NCBI RefSeq assembly: GCF_910586915.1
Contig: NZ_CAJULN010000001.1
Location: 1-64,000 of the forward strand
Direction: 5' to 3'
DNA from: an uncultured Bacteroides sp.
GTDB lineage: Bacteria; Bacteroidota; Bacteroidia; Bacteroidales; Bacteroidaceae
Length of the DNA stretch: 64,000 bases
In this document: positions 34,864 to 40,893 of the stretch, one piece after another
How the letters are laid out: every line of letters begins with the position of its first letter
Numbering within the stretch: position 1 is the stretch's first letter
The notes under the pieces: model-generated
Told to the model about the DNA's origin: nothing
Database searches by the model: none
The model's input: the letters and a program-made list of their open reading frames with translations, nothing else
Program-made: the position numbers and the translations under genes

Positions 34864-34965
34864 TTACAGATTCATCGCATTAGCGCCCAAGACGCCTGCC
34901 AAAGCCGAAGCCACTGCGATGATTACTTTCAGGATTGTATCCCAAACTCCTTTGTTCATTGCCAT
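34864..34965 (-). CDS. Smalltalk protein, 33-residue membrane peptide
   Basis: Tiny gene below usual ORF cut-offs. It encodes MAMNKGVWDTILKVIIAVAS then ALAGVLGANAMNL; the family (smalltalk, DUF6486) begins MNKGVWD, so the start may also be 34959. A good Shine-Dalgarno-like GGAGG lies 7-11 bases before the ATG. Residues 10-30 form one hydrophobic helix (TILKVIIAVASALAGVLGA), so a membrane location is likely. It follows the amidase gene by 22 bp. In Bacteroides it regularly accompanies an amidase and an HU-like gene; function unknown. Next to a signal-less amidase it has the place and look of a holin-like peptide, which is inference. Confidence 0.85.
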   Translation of the reverse strand: MAMNKGVWDTILKVIIAVASALAGVLGANAMNL

Positions 34966-34987
34966 TGTTTACCTCCTTTCTGTTTCT

Positions 34988-35470
34988 TTAAATGTTTGTT
35001 TCATGTTGTGTTATCTCTTTGCCGGGCAGGTTGAATTCCTTCCCGGCGTCGAAGCACGGGCACTGTTTGAGCCACTCGTGGGGTTCGACCACGCCGTTTG
35101 CGTTTGCGTCGGGCGAGAGGTCGCGGTGTCCGCAGATGCGGCAGCCGGGAAAGAGCTGTTGCAACTGCCCGACAAGTTGCCGGAGCGCGCAGCGTTGTGC
35201 CGGCGTACGGGTGTCTGCCGGACGTCCGCGGCAGTCGAGACCGCCCTCGTAACAGATGCCTATCGAGTGGGCGTTGAAGCCTTTCGCATGGGCGCCGATG
35301 CGGTGGAGCGGACGGGTGGGGTGCACCGTTCCATCCGTGCGGATGTAGTAGTGATAGCCTGTGCCGTTGAAGCCGCGCCGGCGGTGCATCCTGTCGAGGG
35401 CTTCCGGAGAGAGTGCAGAGTCTCTCCGCGTGGCGCTGCAATGCACCACGATTAAGTTGATGGTTCGCAT
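34988..35470 (-). CDS. N-acetylmuramoyl-L-alanine amidase (Amidase_2)
   Basis: A 160-residue T7-lysozyme-like amidase that cuts the bond between muramic acid and the peptide in murein. Zinc and active-site motifs: VVHCSATR (His at residue 9), RIGAHAKGFNAHSIGICYEGG, and CGHRDLSPDANANGVVEP with EWLKQCPCFD (His and Cys ligands). The frame is open further up to 35629, but the family starts at MRTINLIVVHCSA, so 35470 is chosen. There is no signal peptide, so the enzyme stays in the cytoplasm unless a partner lets it through; the smalltalk peptide gene follows directly. HU copy 2 precedes it by 52 bp. Confidence 0.9.
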   Translation of the reverse strand: MRTINLIVVHCSATRRDSALSPEALDRMHRRRGFNGTGYHYYIRTDGTVHPTRPLHRIGAHAKGFNAHSIGICYEGGLDCRGRPADTRTPAQRCALRQLVGQLQQLFPGCRICGHRDLSPDANANGVVEPHEWLKQCPCFDAGKEFNLPGKEITQHETNI

Positions 35471-35522
35471 GGTTAGTGGATAATTTAATTTGTGTTCGTG
35501 TGTTTGCGTTGCGACGGGCGGC

Positions 35523-36020
35523 CTATACTCCCGGGTCCGGAGTTTCGCCGTCGTCACCGTCCGAACCGCCGCCGGGGTTACCGGAGTTGCCGCCCGAAGC
35601 CGGAGCGTCGGCAAGGTCGAAGCGGACACACTTGGCGCCGGTGACCAGCGAACGGGTTGCCGTGGTGCGGTCGGGGTTCTTGGTGTAGGCGGGCTGGAAG
35701 CGTACGGTGAGCGAAGCCTGGGCGGCAGAGACCTTTTCGGGGAGTTCGGCGCCGTTGCCGCCAGCCTTCATCACCAGGCGGAAGGTGCCGAGGCCGTCGA
35801 GAGTCACGCTTTCCGATGCTTGCAGGTGTTGCGACATCACGGTCATGAGGTTGTCGAGCGTGTTCTTCACGTCGCCCGGAGAGAGGGACGAGTAGGCGGC
35901 TATCTCCTGGGCGATTCGGGCGGTGCTCACGTTGCCGGTGTATATCACACGGGGGTAAAACAGTTTCTTTTTCTCTTTCGTTTCCAGAATCGACTGGATG
36001 GCTTTGTACAATACTGGCAT
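35523..36020 (-). CDS. HU-family DNA-binding protein, copy 2
   Basis: A 165-residue HU-like protein, paralogue of 24140-24628 with only scattered replacements (for example IAQEIAAYSSLSPGDVKNTLDNL). The C-terminal tail is Gly/Asp/Ser-rich (GGNSGNPGGGSDGDDGETPD). It lies between the DUF4373 gene (122 bp) and the amidase gene (52 bp) in one orientation. HU-like proteins of this length are regularly linked to amidase and smalltalk genes in Bacteroides. Nucleoid binding is expected; a special role is unknown. Confidence 0.9.
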   Translation of the reverse strand: MPVLYKAIQSILETKEKKKLFYPRVIYTGNVSTARIAQEIAAYSSLSPGDVKNTLDNLMTVMSQHLQASESVTLDGLGTFRLVMKAGGNGAELPEKVSAAQASLTVRFQPAYTKNPDRTTATRSLVTGAKCVRFDLADAPASGGNSGNPGGGSDGDDGETPDPGV

Positions 36021-36084
36021 AGTTGTAATTGTTTTTTTGTGTTAGTAAATTAGTTTCGTTTTGTCCTCAAGCTCAATGACACTG

Positions 36085-36092
36085 CGAAGATA
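36085..36092 (-). promoter_or_regulatory. Degenerate -7 element before HU copy 2
   Basis: TATCTTCG on the minus strand at the place where copy 1 has TATCTTTG; the T to C change hits the conserved TTTG. Confidence 0.4.
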
Positions 36093-36142
36093 CGGCTATT
36101 GTCCGAACTGACCCAATCATTTTTTCAAAGTGCGTTCATAAA

Positions 36143-37039
36143 TTAATTAATTACGCTGAGCAGGTAATGACCGGGCAGTTTGATTTTGCCGTTGCTCCCC
36201 CGAATGCTGCTCAGAGCCTTCCATACGGGGTGTCCGATGGCTCCGAAGTTGCTTTTGAGGATGATGGCATATTGCTCGGAAGGCGGAATCTTGTAGGAGC
36301 GGAGGTTGTCGAGCAGTCCGTCGAAGTTGCGCGGCGTGCCGTCGGCGGGCGGTTGCAGGGTGTCGATGTCCTCCTGCGTCGTCATCTTCCTTCCTTTCAG
36401 GATTTTTCCTCCTCCATCCTCTCCTTGAGGAGAGTCAGAGAGGTGGTTTGTTTTGTTTTTCTTTGTTTTTGTTTGTTTTTCTTTTTCTTTGTTTTGTGTA
36501 CCCGATGACGACATTTCGGCTTCCACGGTTGCAGCATCGGCGGTTGATGTTGCAACACCGGCGGATGTTGTCGCTTCGAGGGGCGTTTGTGCGTCGGTAT
36601 CTTCTGCGCTCTTCCTGCCGTTGCGGCACGACTGGTAGGAGGCGATTTCCTCCGCATCGAGCAGGCAGTAGGCAGGCTCGATGAGCGAGCTGCTGCGCCG
36701 CTTGGTGATGAAGAGATACTGCCGCTGGATGTCGGCGGAGGTGAGGATGCCGTATTGGCGGAAAAGCCCGGCGTCAAACAGTCCGTACTCCACGGCAAGG
36801 GCGATGATGCGTTTCGCGTCGTCCGTGTCGGTGCTGTAGAGACCGTCCGTCAGTTCGTCGTAGAAGGCGTCGCCCACGGCGATGTAGTACCCTTTTCCGG
36901 CGTAGATGTAGGAGAGCGTCTCTACCAGTGTGGCAAAGGCGGCGTCGCCTTCGCGTTTCATGACACGCCGCACCATGCGGTCGTGCATGAAACCGGTGCT
37001 CATGGGGAAATAGTCGAGTCCCTGTTTTATTCTTCCCAT
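36143..37039 (-). CDS. DUF4373 (Lin1244/Lin1753-type) phage-replication-like protein
   Basis: A 298-residue protein. Residues 1-100 fit the DUF4373 N-terminal domain (GLDYFPMSTGFMHDRMVRRVMKRE, YGLFDAGLFRQYGILTSADIQRQYL), found in phage and conjugative-element replication proteins. A low-complexity linker with many Lys, Thr and Ser (about 150-200, NKEKEKQTKTKKNKTNH) follows, and then a C-terminal segment YKIPPSEQYAIILKSNFGAIGHPVWKAL. Its start overlaps the end of the zinc-finger gene by 13 bp, so the two are coupled. Role in DNA replication or binding is inferred from the family only. Confidence 0.8.
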   Translation of the reverse strand: MGRIKQGLDYFPMSTGFMHDRMVRRVMKREGDAAFATLVETLSYIYAGKGYYIAVGDAFYDELTDGLYSTDTDDAKRIIALAVEYGLFDAGLFRQYGILTSADIQRQYLFITKRRSSSLIEPAYCLLDAEEIASYQSCRNGRKSAEDTDAQTPLEATTSAGVATSTADAATVEAEMSSSGTQNKEKEKQTKTKKNKTNHLSDSPQGEDGGGKILKGRKMTTQEDIDTLQPPADGTPRNFDGLLDNLRSYKIPPSEQYAIILKSNFGAIGHPVWKALSSIRGSNGKIKLPGHYLLSVIN

Positions 37040-37344
37040 AGTGCGCGTAGTTTATCCTTTTCCTGCTTGCGGCGTATGCTGTCCGCCACTACCTGCCGCG
37101 CACGGAGGATGAGGAACATACGCAGGGCGGAGTCCTTCACCTCGGTTATCACGGGGTAGGAAAGGGGTTTGTTTTCGAACAATATATTTTTACTTTGGTC
37201 GCGGCGTTTGCGTGTGTCTGCCTTGCGGCATTCCTTGCAGTAGTTGTCCGCCGCACGGGTGCGTCGGTTCATGTAGAAGGCTTCGCGCGGAAGTTCCCGC
37301 TTGCAGCATCCGCAGATGTGCTGGGAGGTTTGTATTGTATTCAT
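37027..37344 (-). CDS. Small zinc-finger protein
   Basis: A 105-residue protein. CGCC (about residues 10-13) and CKEC (about 34-37) with ELPREAFYMNRRTRAADNY between them form a treble-clef-like zinc site. The rest is basic and helical (RKRRDQSKNILF, RARQVVADSIRRKQEKDKLRALWEE). The frame is open to 37545, but that part is the 22-bp repeat array read in frame, so the start MNTIQTSQHIC at 37344 is chosen. First gene of the operon going to smalltalk; probably DNA- or RNA-binding. I do not recognise a named family. Confidence 0.7.
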   Translation of the reverse strand: MNTIQTSQHICGCCKRELPREAFYMNRRTRAADNYCKECRKADTRKRRDQSKNILFENKPLSYPVITEVKDSALRMFLILRARQVVADSIRRKQEKDKLRALWEE

Positions 37345-37379
37345 ATCTAAAACTTCGTTTGTGTATTGGTAACAGATGG

Positions 37380-37479
37380 CTTGCGCGCAGGACATATAGC
37401 TGCTGTGTGTAGGAGATACGTCGGATGCACATTGGATATATAGATGCTGCGGGCAGGATATATAGAGGTTGGAAAGCGG
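37380..37479 (+). repeat. 22-bp-period array C
   Basis: 12-nt blocks at 37380, 37402, 37424, 37446 and 37468 (CTTGCGCGCAGG, GCTGTGTGTAGG, GATGCACATTGG, GCTGCGGGCAGG, GTTGGAAAGCGG) with 10-nt blocks ACATATAGCT, AGATACGTCG, ATATATAGAT, ATATATAGAG between them; strict 22-bp spacing. It lies inside the predicted 5' leader of the zinc-finger operon. Confidence 0.85.
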
Positions 37480-37630
37480 ATTCGACAGGAGTTCCGCCCA
37501 CCGGAAGAGGGGGATGGGAGAGGCGGCGGACGGGGGAGCAGACAACCTTTCGTAAACTTTTTGCGGTTTTTCATGGTTTTTCTATTTTAAATTTATAATT
37601 TTGAAACGTATTTCTGATTGTTTCTCGCTG

Positions 37631-37662
37631 CAAAGATAAATTAGTTTTCAATAAGAAAACAA
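37631..37662 (-). promoter_or_regulatory. Promoter and operator candidate of the zinc-finger/HU/amidase operon
   Basis: On the minus strand TTGT (37659-37662) is followed after 20 bp by TATCTTTG (37631-37638). The spacer contains the inverted repeat GTTTTC-AATAA-GAAAAC (37644-37660). A dyad within a promoter is the expected operator position for the divergent S24/HTH repressor. Confidence 0.55.
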
Positions 37663-37761
37663 ATTATTTTAGCCATTCCTTTTAAAAAAAGAGATAACCG
37701 TTTATGAATGAGCAAGTAGCGAGTTTATGATTTTTTACATCAAAATTTAAACACTAACAGC

Positions 37762-38475
37762 ATGGATACAAATTTGGACGTACCCGGCATCATCAGGCGT
37801 GCCAAGCAGGTGTTGAACCTGAAAAGAGACAGCGAATTGGCTGAATATCTGGAAGTTTCGAGAGCGACGGTGACCAACTGGGCGGCACGCAACAGCATTG
37901 ACTTCAAACTGTTGCTCGACAAGTTCGGGAATATGGTCGACTACAACTGGCTGCTGCTCGGAAAGGGCGTCCCGCAACGCCAGCAGCGTTTCTGCGAGAG
38001 CGAGCTGGCGCGGGGAGAGGTGGAGATTATTCACAACCCTAAAACTCCGGAGGCGAAGGACGACCGGAGCGTGGTGCTGTATGACATCACGGCGGCGGCC
38101 AACCTCAAGACGTTGTTCACCAACAAGCAACAGTATGCGTTGGGCAAGATACTCATTCCGAACATCTCCGCCTGCGACGGGGCAGTGTATGTGAACGGCG
38201 ACAGTATGTACCCCATCCTCAAGTCGGGCGACATCATCGGGTACAAGGAGATAAGCAGCTTTGAAAACGTGATTTACGGAGAGATATATTTAGTGTCGTT
38301 CATGATTGACGGCGACGAGTATCTGGCGGTGAAGTACGCCAACCGCTCGGAGAAGGAGGGATGCATCAAGCTGGTGAGCTACAACACGCACCACGAGCCG
38401 ATGGACATCCCGCTCACGGCTATCAACGCGATGGCAATCGTGAAGTTCTCGGTGCGACGGCACATGATGATGTAG
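37762..38475 (+). CDS. CI/LexA-like repressor with HTH and S24 peptidase domain
   Basis: A 237-residue phage-CI-type regulator. The N-terminal HTH (residues about 8-60: IIRRAKQVLNLKRDSELAEYLEVSRATVTNWAAR) is followed by a linker and a C-terminal S24 peptidase domain. The catalytic dyad is visible: Ser148 in VNGDSMYPIL and Lys191 in YLAVKYANR. Such proteins dimerise on operators and cleave themselves when RecA is activated. The gene is divergent to the zinc-finger/DUF4373/HU/amidase/smalltalk operon, which it may repress. Whether an Ala-Gly-type cleavage site exists is unclear; ACDGAVYVN near residue 138 is a possible site. Confidence 0.88.
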   Translation: MDTNLDVPGIIRRAKQVLNLKRDSELAEYLEVSRATVTNWAARNSIDFKLLLDKFGNMVDYNWLLLGKGVPQRQQRFCESELARGEVEIIHNPKTPEAKDDRSVVLYDITAAANLKTLFTNKQQYALGKILIPNISACDGAVYVNGDSMYPILKSGDIIGYKEISSFENVIYGEIYLVSFMIDGDEYLAVKYANRSEKEGCIKLVSYNTHHEPMDIPLTAINAMAIVKFSVRRHMMM

Positions 38476-38480
38476 AGGTG

Positions 38481-38612
38481 CACCACAGAGGGCACAGCGT
38501 CTCACAGAGTTTTTCTTCCTACGTTTGCCTGCGCTCCCTCTCATACGTGTGAGCGCAGCCGGCTGGGACGCCTTGAAGAAAAACTCTGTGAGACGCTGTG
38601 TACCCTGTGGTG
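38481..38612. terminator. Large inverted repeat between convergent genes
   Basis: 38-nt arms (38481-38518 and 38575-38612) that pair almost completely, with AGCGTCTCACAGAGTTTTTC on the left and its complement on the right. The 56-nt loop has a further small hairpin (TGCGCTC/GAGCGCA). It lies between the repressor gene and miaB, and probably ends both transcripts. Confidence 0.75.
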
Positions 38613-38618
38613 AAAAAA

Positions 38619-40001
38619 TCAGAAGACCTCCTCGCCCTTGAGTGTTGCCGAGCTGGCCTCAGTGATGCGCACATTCACAAAGTCGCCCACACGGTGCGTC
38701 CCCCGGTCGAACACCACGACACGGTTCTGCTCCGTACGTCCGAAGAGCTGCTCGCGCGAACGTTTGGACACTCCCTCCACGAGCACCTCATACGTCTTGC
38801 CGATGCAACGGCGGTTGGCTTCCGCCGAAAGGCGGTTCTGCAAGGCGATAATCTCATTCAGCCGGCGCACCTTTACCTCCTCGGGTATGTCGTCTTCGAG
38901 ATGCTTCGACGCGTACGTTCCCGGGCGTTCGGAATATTTGAACATAAAGGCAGCGTCGTATCCGCACGCCTCCATGAGCGAAAGCGACAGTGCGTGGTCC
39001 TCCTCCGTTTCAGAGTGGAAGCCGGAGAAGATGTCCGTCGTCAGTCCGCAGTCGGGGATGATGCGCCTGATGGCTGCCACCCGTTCGAGATACCATTCGC
39101 GGGTATATTTGCGGTTCATCAGCTTGAGGATGCGCGAGCTTCCGCTCTGCACGGGCAGGTGGATATGCTTGCACACGTTGGGCACGGTGGCGATAACCTC
39201 CAGCGTCTCGTCGCTCATATCCTTCGGATGGGATGTGGTGAAGCGGATGCGCACGCCCGGAGCCGCCTGCGCCACGGTGCGGAGCAGCATCGGGAAGGTG
39301 ACCGTCTCGCCCTCCGGCTTCTCGAAGCGGTAGGAGTTGACGTTCTGCCCTAAGAGGGTGATTTCCTTATAACCCTTCGCCACGAGGTCGGCCACCTCGT
39401 TGAGAATGCTCTCCACGTCGCGGCTGCGCTCTCTTCCGCGCGTATAGGGCACGATGCAATAGGTACAGAAATTGTTGCAACCGCGCATGATGGATACAAA
39501 GCCCGAGATGTGGTTGCCGCAGATGCGCGAGGGAATCACGTCGCGGTACGTCTCGGTGGTGGAAAGCTCCACGTTGATGGCCTTCTCGCCCGCTTCCACG
39601 GCGGCAATCAGGTCGGGCAACGTGAGGTAGGCGTCAGGCCCCACCACGAGGTTGACATGATGGTTCGTAATCAGCTCATCCTTCACACGCTCCGCCATGC
39701 ACCCCAACACGCCCACAATCAGGTGCTTCTTCTTTTTCTTCATCGAGTGGAAAAACTCCAGGCGGTTGAGAATCTTCTGCTCCGCATTGTCGCGGATGGA
39801 ACAGGTGTTCATAAACACGGCGTCGGCCTCCTCGAGCGTTTCCGCCACGGAGTAACCCGCCATTTGCATCACCGAGGCTATCACCTCACTGTCTGCCACG
39901 TTCATCTGGCAGCCGTACGTCTCGATAAACAACTTCTTGTTGTCGTCGGCCGTTTCAGTTGCGGATTTAAAGTCCGCTCCCGTCAATTCGTTCATATTCA
40001 A
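38619..40001 (-). CDS. miaB: tRNA-2-methylthio-N6-isopentenyladenosine synthase
   Basis: Radical-SAM methylthiotransferase acting on A37 of tRNA. The 460-residue product shows the N-terminal UPF0004 domain with three cluster-binding Cys (YGCQMN, NTCSIRDNAEQ, GCMAER), the radical-SAM motif CNNFCTYC in IMRGCNNFCTYCIVPYTRGRERS (partly quoted), and a C-terminal TRAM domain (LVEGVSKRSREQLFGRTEQN, GDFVNVRI). Full length. Monocistronic by position; -7-like TATCTTTG at 40029-40036 in front. Confidence 0.97.
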   Translation of the reverse strand: MNMNELTGADFKSATETADDNKKLFIETYGCQMNVADSEVIASVMQMAGYSVAETLEEADAVFMNTCSIRDNAEQKILNRLEFFHSMKKKKKHLIVGVLGCMAERVKDELITNHHVNLVVGPDAYLTLPDLIAAVEAGEKAINVELSTTETYRDVIPSRICGNHISGFVSIMRGCNNFCTYCIVPYTRGRERSRDVESILNEVADLVAKGYKEITLLGQNVNSYRFEKPEGETVTFPMLLRTVAQAAPGVRIRFTTSHPKDMSDETLEVIATVPNVCKHIHLPVQSGSSRILKLMNRKYTREWYLERVAAIRRIIPDCGLTTDIFSGFHSETEEDHALSLSLMEACGYDAAFMFKYSERPGTYASKHLEDDIPEEVKVRRLNEIIALQNRLSAEANRRCIGKTYEVLVEGVSKRSREQLFGRTEQNRVVVFDRGTHRVGDFVNVRITEASSATLKGEEVF

Positions 40002-40028
40002 GTCTTATAATATTTAAAAATCCGGCTG

Positions 40029-40036
40029 CAAAGATA
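40029..40036 (-). promoter_or_regulatory. Putative -7 element of miaB
   Basis: TATCTTTG on the minus strand, 27 bp before the start codon; no convincing -33. Confidence 0.45.
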
Positions 40037-40149
40037 GGGCTTCGCTTTCAATAAGCGGCCGGTTGGGGCAAAAATAAAGCGAAAACTTACAGCAGGAGGG
40101 GCAAATTCGTAATTAATGTTAAGAGAGCAAACATTTTCGCGCCCGCCTC

Positions 40150-40263
40150 TTGGAGCTTTTAAATTTATTCTTCACATTTGTGCAATGAAAGAAACATTAG
40201 ATTTTTTCATAGTTAAGGTTTAGGTTAAAAAAATTAAGGGGAGCTGTGAAGCTGCCCTTTTTT
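40150..40263 (+). ncRNA. Candidate small RNA of about 80 nt with its own promoter and terminator
   Basis: Within the 335-bp gap after miaB there is TTGG (40150-40153), a 19-bp spacer and CACATTTG (40173-40180), then about 50 bp and a hairpin AAGGGGAGCT-GTGA-AGCTGCCCTT (40236-40259, one mismatch) followed by TTTTTT. A transcript from about 40186 to 40263 is predicted. An ATG at 40185 opens a 12-codon frame (MKETLDFFIVKV), but it would coincide with the transcript start, so a peptide is less likely. No known RNA family recognised. Confidence 0.35.
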
Positions 40264-40276
40264 CATACCCCGAATG

Positions 40277-40308
40277 TTGGCTTAAACCGGAGAAAATACG
40301 TATCTTTG
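40277..40308 (+). promoter_or_regulatory. Promoter of the 40337 gene
   Basis: TTGG (40277-40280) and TATCTTTG (40301-40308) with a 20-bp spacer, 28 bp before the start codon. Confidence 0.6.
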
Positions 40309-40336
40309 GCAGACAACTAATTAACAGCGAAACACT

Positions 40337-40816
40337 ATGGAAGATTTTCTGAAATTTCTCTTTATAGCAGGCGTCATCCTTGTAGGCGTGTTCAAGGAGA
40401 TGAACAAGAACAGCCAAGCGAAAAAAACAACCGGAAAACGACCCGTTTCCCCCACGCCAACGCCCGGCGAAATAGCACCGGACGCAGTGCCCGTGCCCGA
40501 ACCCTGGGCACGCCCCCAGTCGCCCCACGAACTGCTGAGGCCGATACCCGTCGAACCGCCGGCCCCCAAACGCAACGCCCGGAAAGCACCCAAACAGCAA
40601 CAGCATCCCCCGAAGAAGAAGAAAAGAGAAGAAGTGTCCGTAGCCGCCTCCATAGCCAACAGCGCCGCGCAAGACGAACTCAACCGCAGGCAAAACCCGC
40701 ACAACGGCGCGCCCCACGACACCGCCGCCACCGGCAACGGCGACTTCACCATCCATTCGGCCGAAGAAGCACGCCGCGCCCTCATCTGGGGAGAGATACT
40801 CCAAAGGAAATATTGA
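40337..40816 (+). CDS. Hypothetical membrane-anchored Pro/Lys-rich protein
   Basis: A 159-residue protein with one N-terminal TM segment (FLKFLFIAGVILVGVF) and then a cytoplasmic-type, low-complexity region rich in Pro, Lys and Ala (PVSPTPTPGEIAPDAVPVPE, KAPKQQQHPPKKKKREEV). The C-terminus NGDFTIHSAEEARRALIWGE is a short conserved-looking helix and resembles the DFTIHSAEEARRAIIWSEIL ending I associate with several Bacteroides hypotheticals. It has a clear promoter, and the CoA-transferase gene begins 78 bp behind it. Function unknown. Confidence 0.7.
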   Translation: MEDFLKFLFIAGVILVGVFKEMNKNSQAKKTTGKRPVSPTPTPGEIAPDAVPVPEPWARPQSPHELLRPIPVEPPAPKRNARKAPKQQQHPPKKKKREEVSVAASIANSAAQDELNRRQNPHNGAPHDTAATGNGDFTIHSAEEARRALIWGEILQRKY

Positions 40817-40893
40817 CAGGGGAGAGGAGCACGCGCCGACGCCCGCCCCGCCCCACTACATATCAACAGTATTCATCACGAAATTATACCATT

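Larger units (their letters stand above)
35523..36152 (-). repeat. Direct repeat (HU gene plus promoter), right copy
   Basis: Partner of 24140-24756; the match reaches into the last bases of the DUF4373 gene (end of GTTCATAAATTAATTAATT). Confidence 0.85.
37345..37761. other. Divergent intergenic region with array, promoter and operator candidates
   Basis: 417 bp without a gene between the zinc-finger gene and the S24 repressor gene. It contains array C (37380-37479), the minus-strand promoter (37631-37662) with an inverted repeat in its spacer, and a GTTTATGA direct repeat at 37700-37707 and 37723-37730 in front of the repressor gene. Confidence 0.7.

Noticed and set aside
37345..37545. N-terminal extension of the zinc-finger protein
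   Set aside because: The extra 67 residues are array C read in frame (SCPQHLYIQCAS-type sequence), and the better start is MNTIQTS at 37344.
34864..38475. Intact prophage
   Set aside because: Repressor, replication-like protein and amidase are present, but no integrase, terminase, portal, capsid or tail genes.
40185..40223. Leader peptide MKETLDFFIVKV as an attenuator
   Set aside because: The ATG coincides with the predicted transcript start, no amino-acid gene follows, and the next gene has its own promoter.
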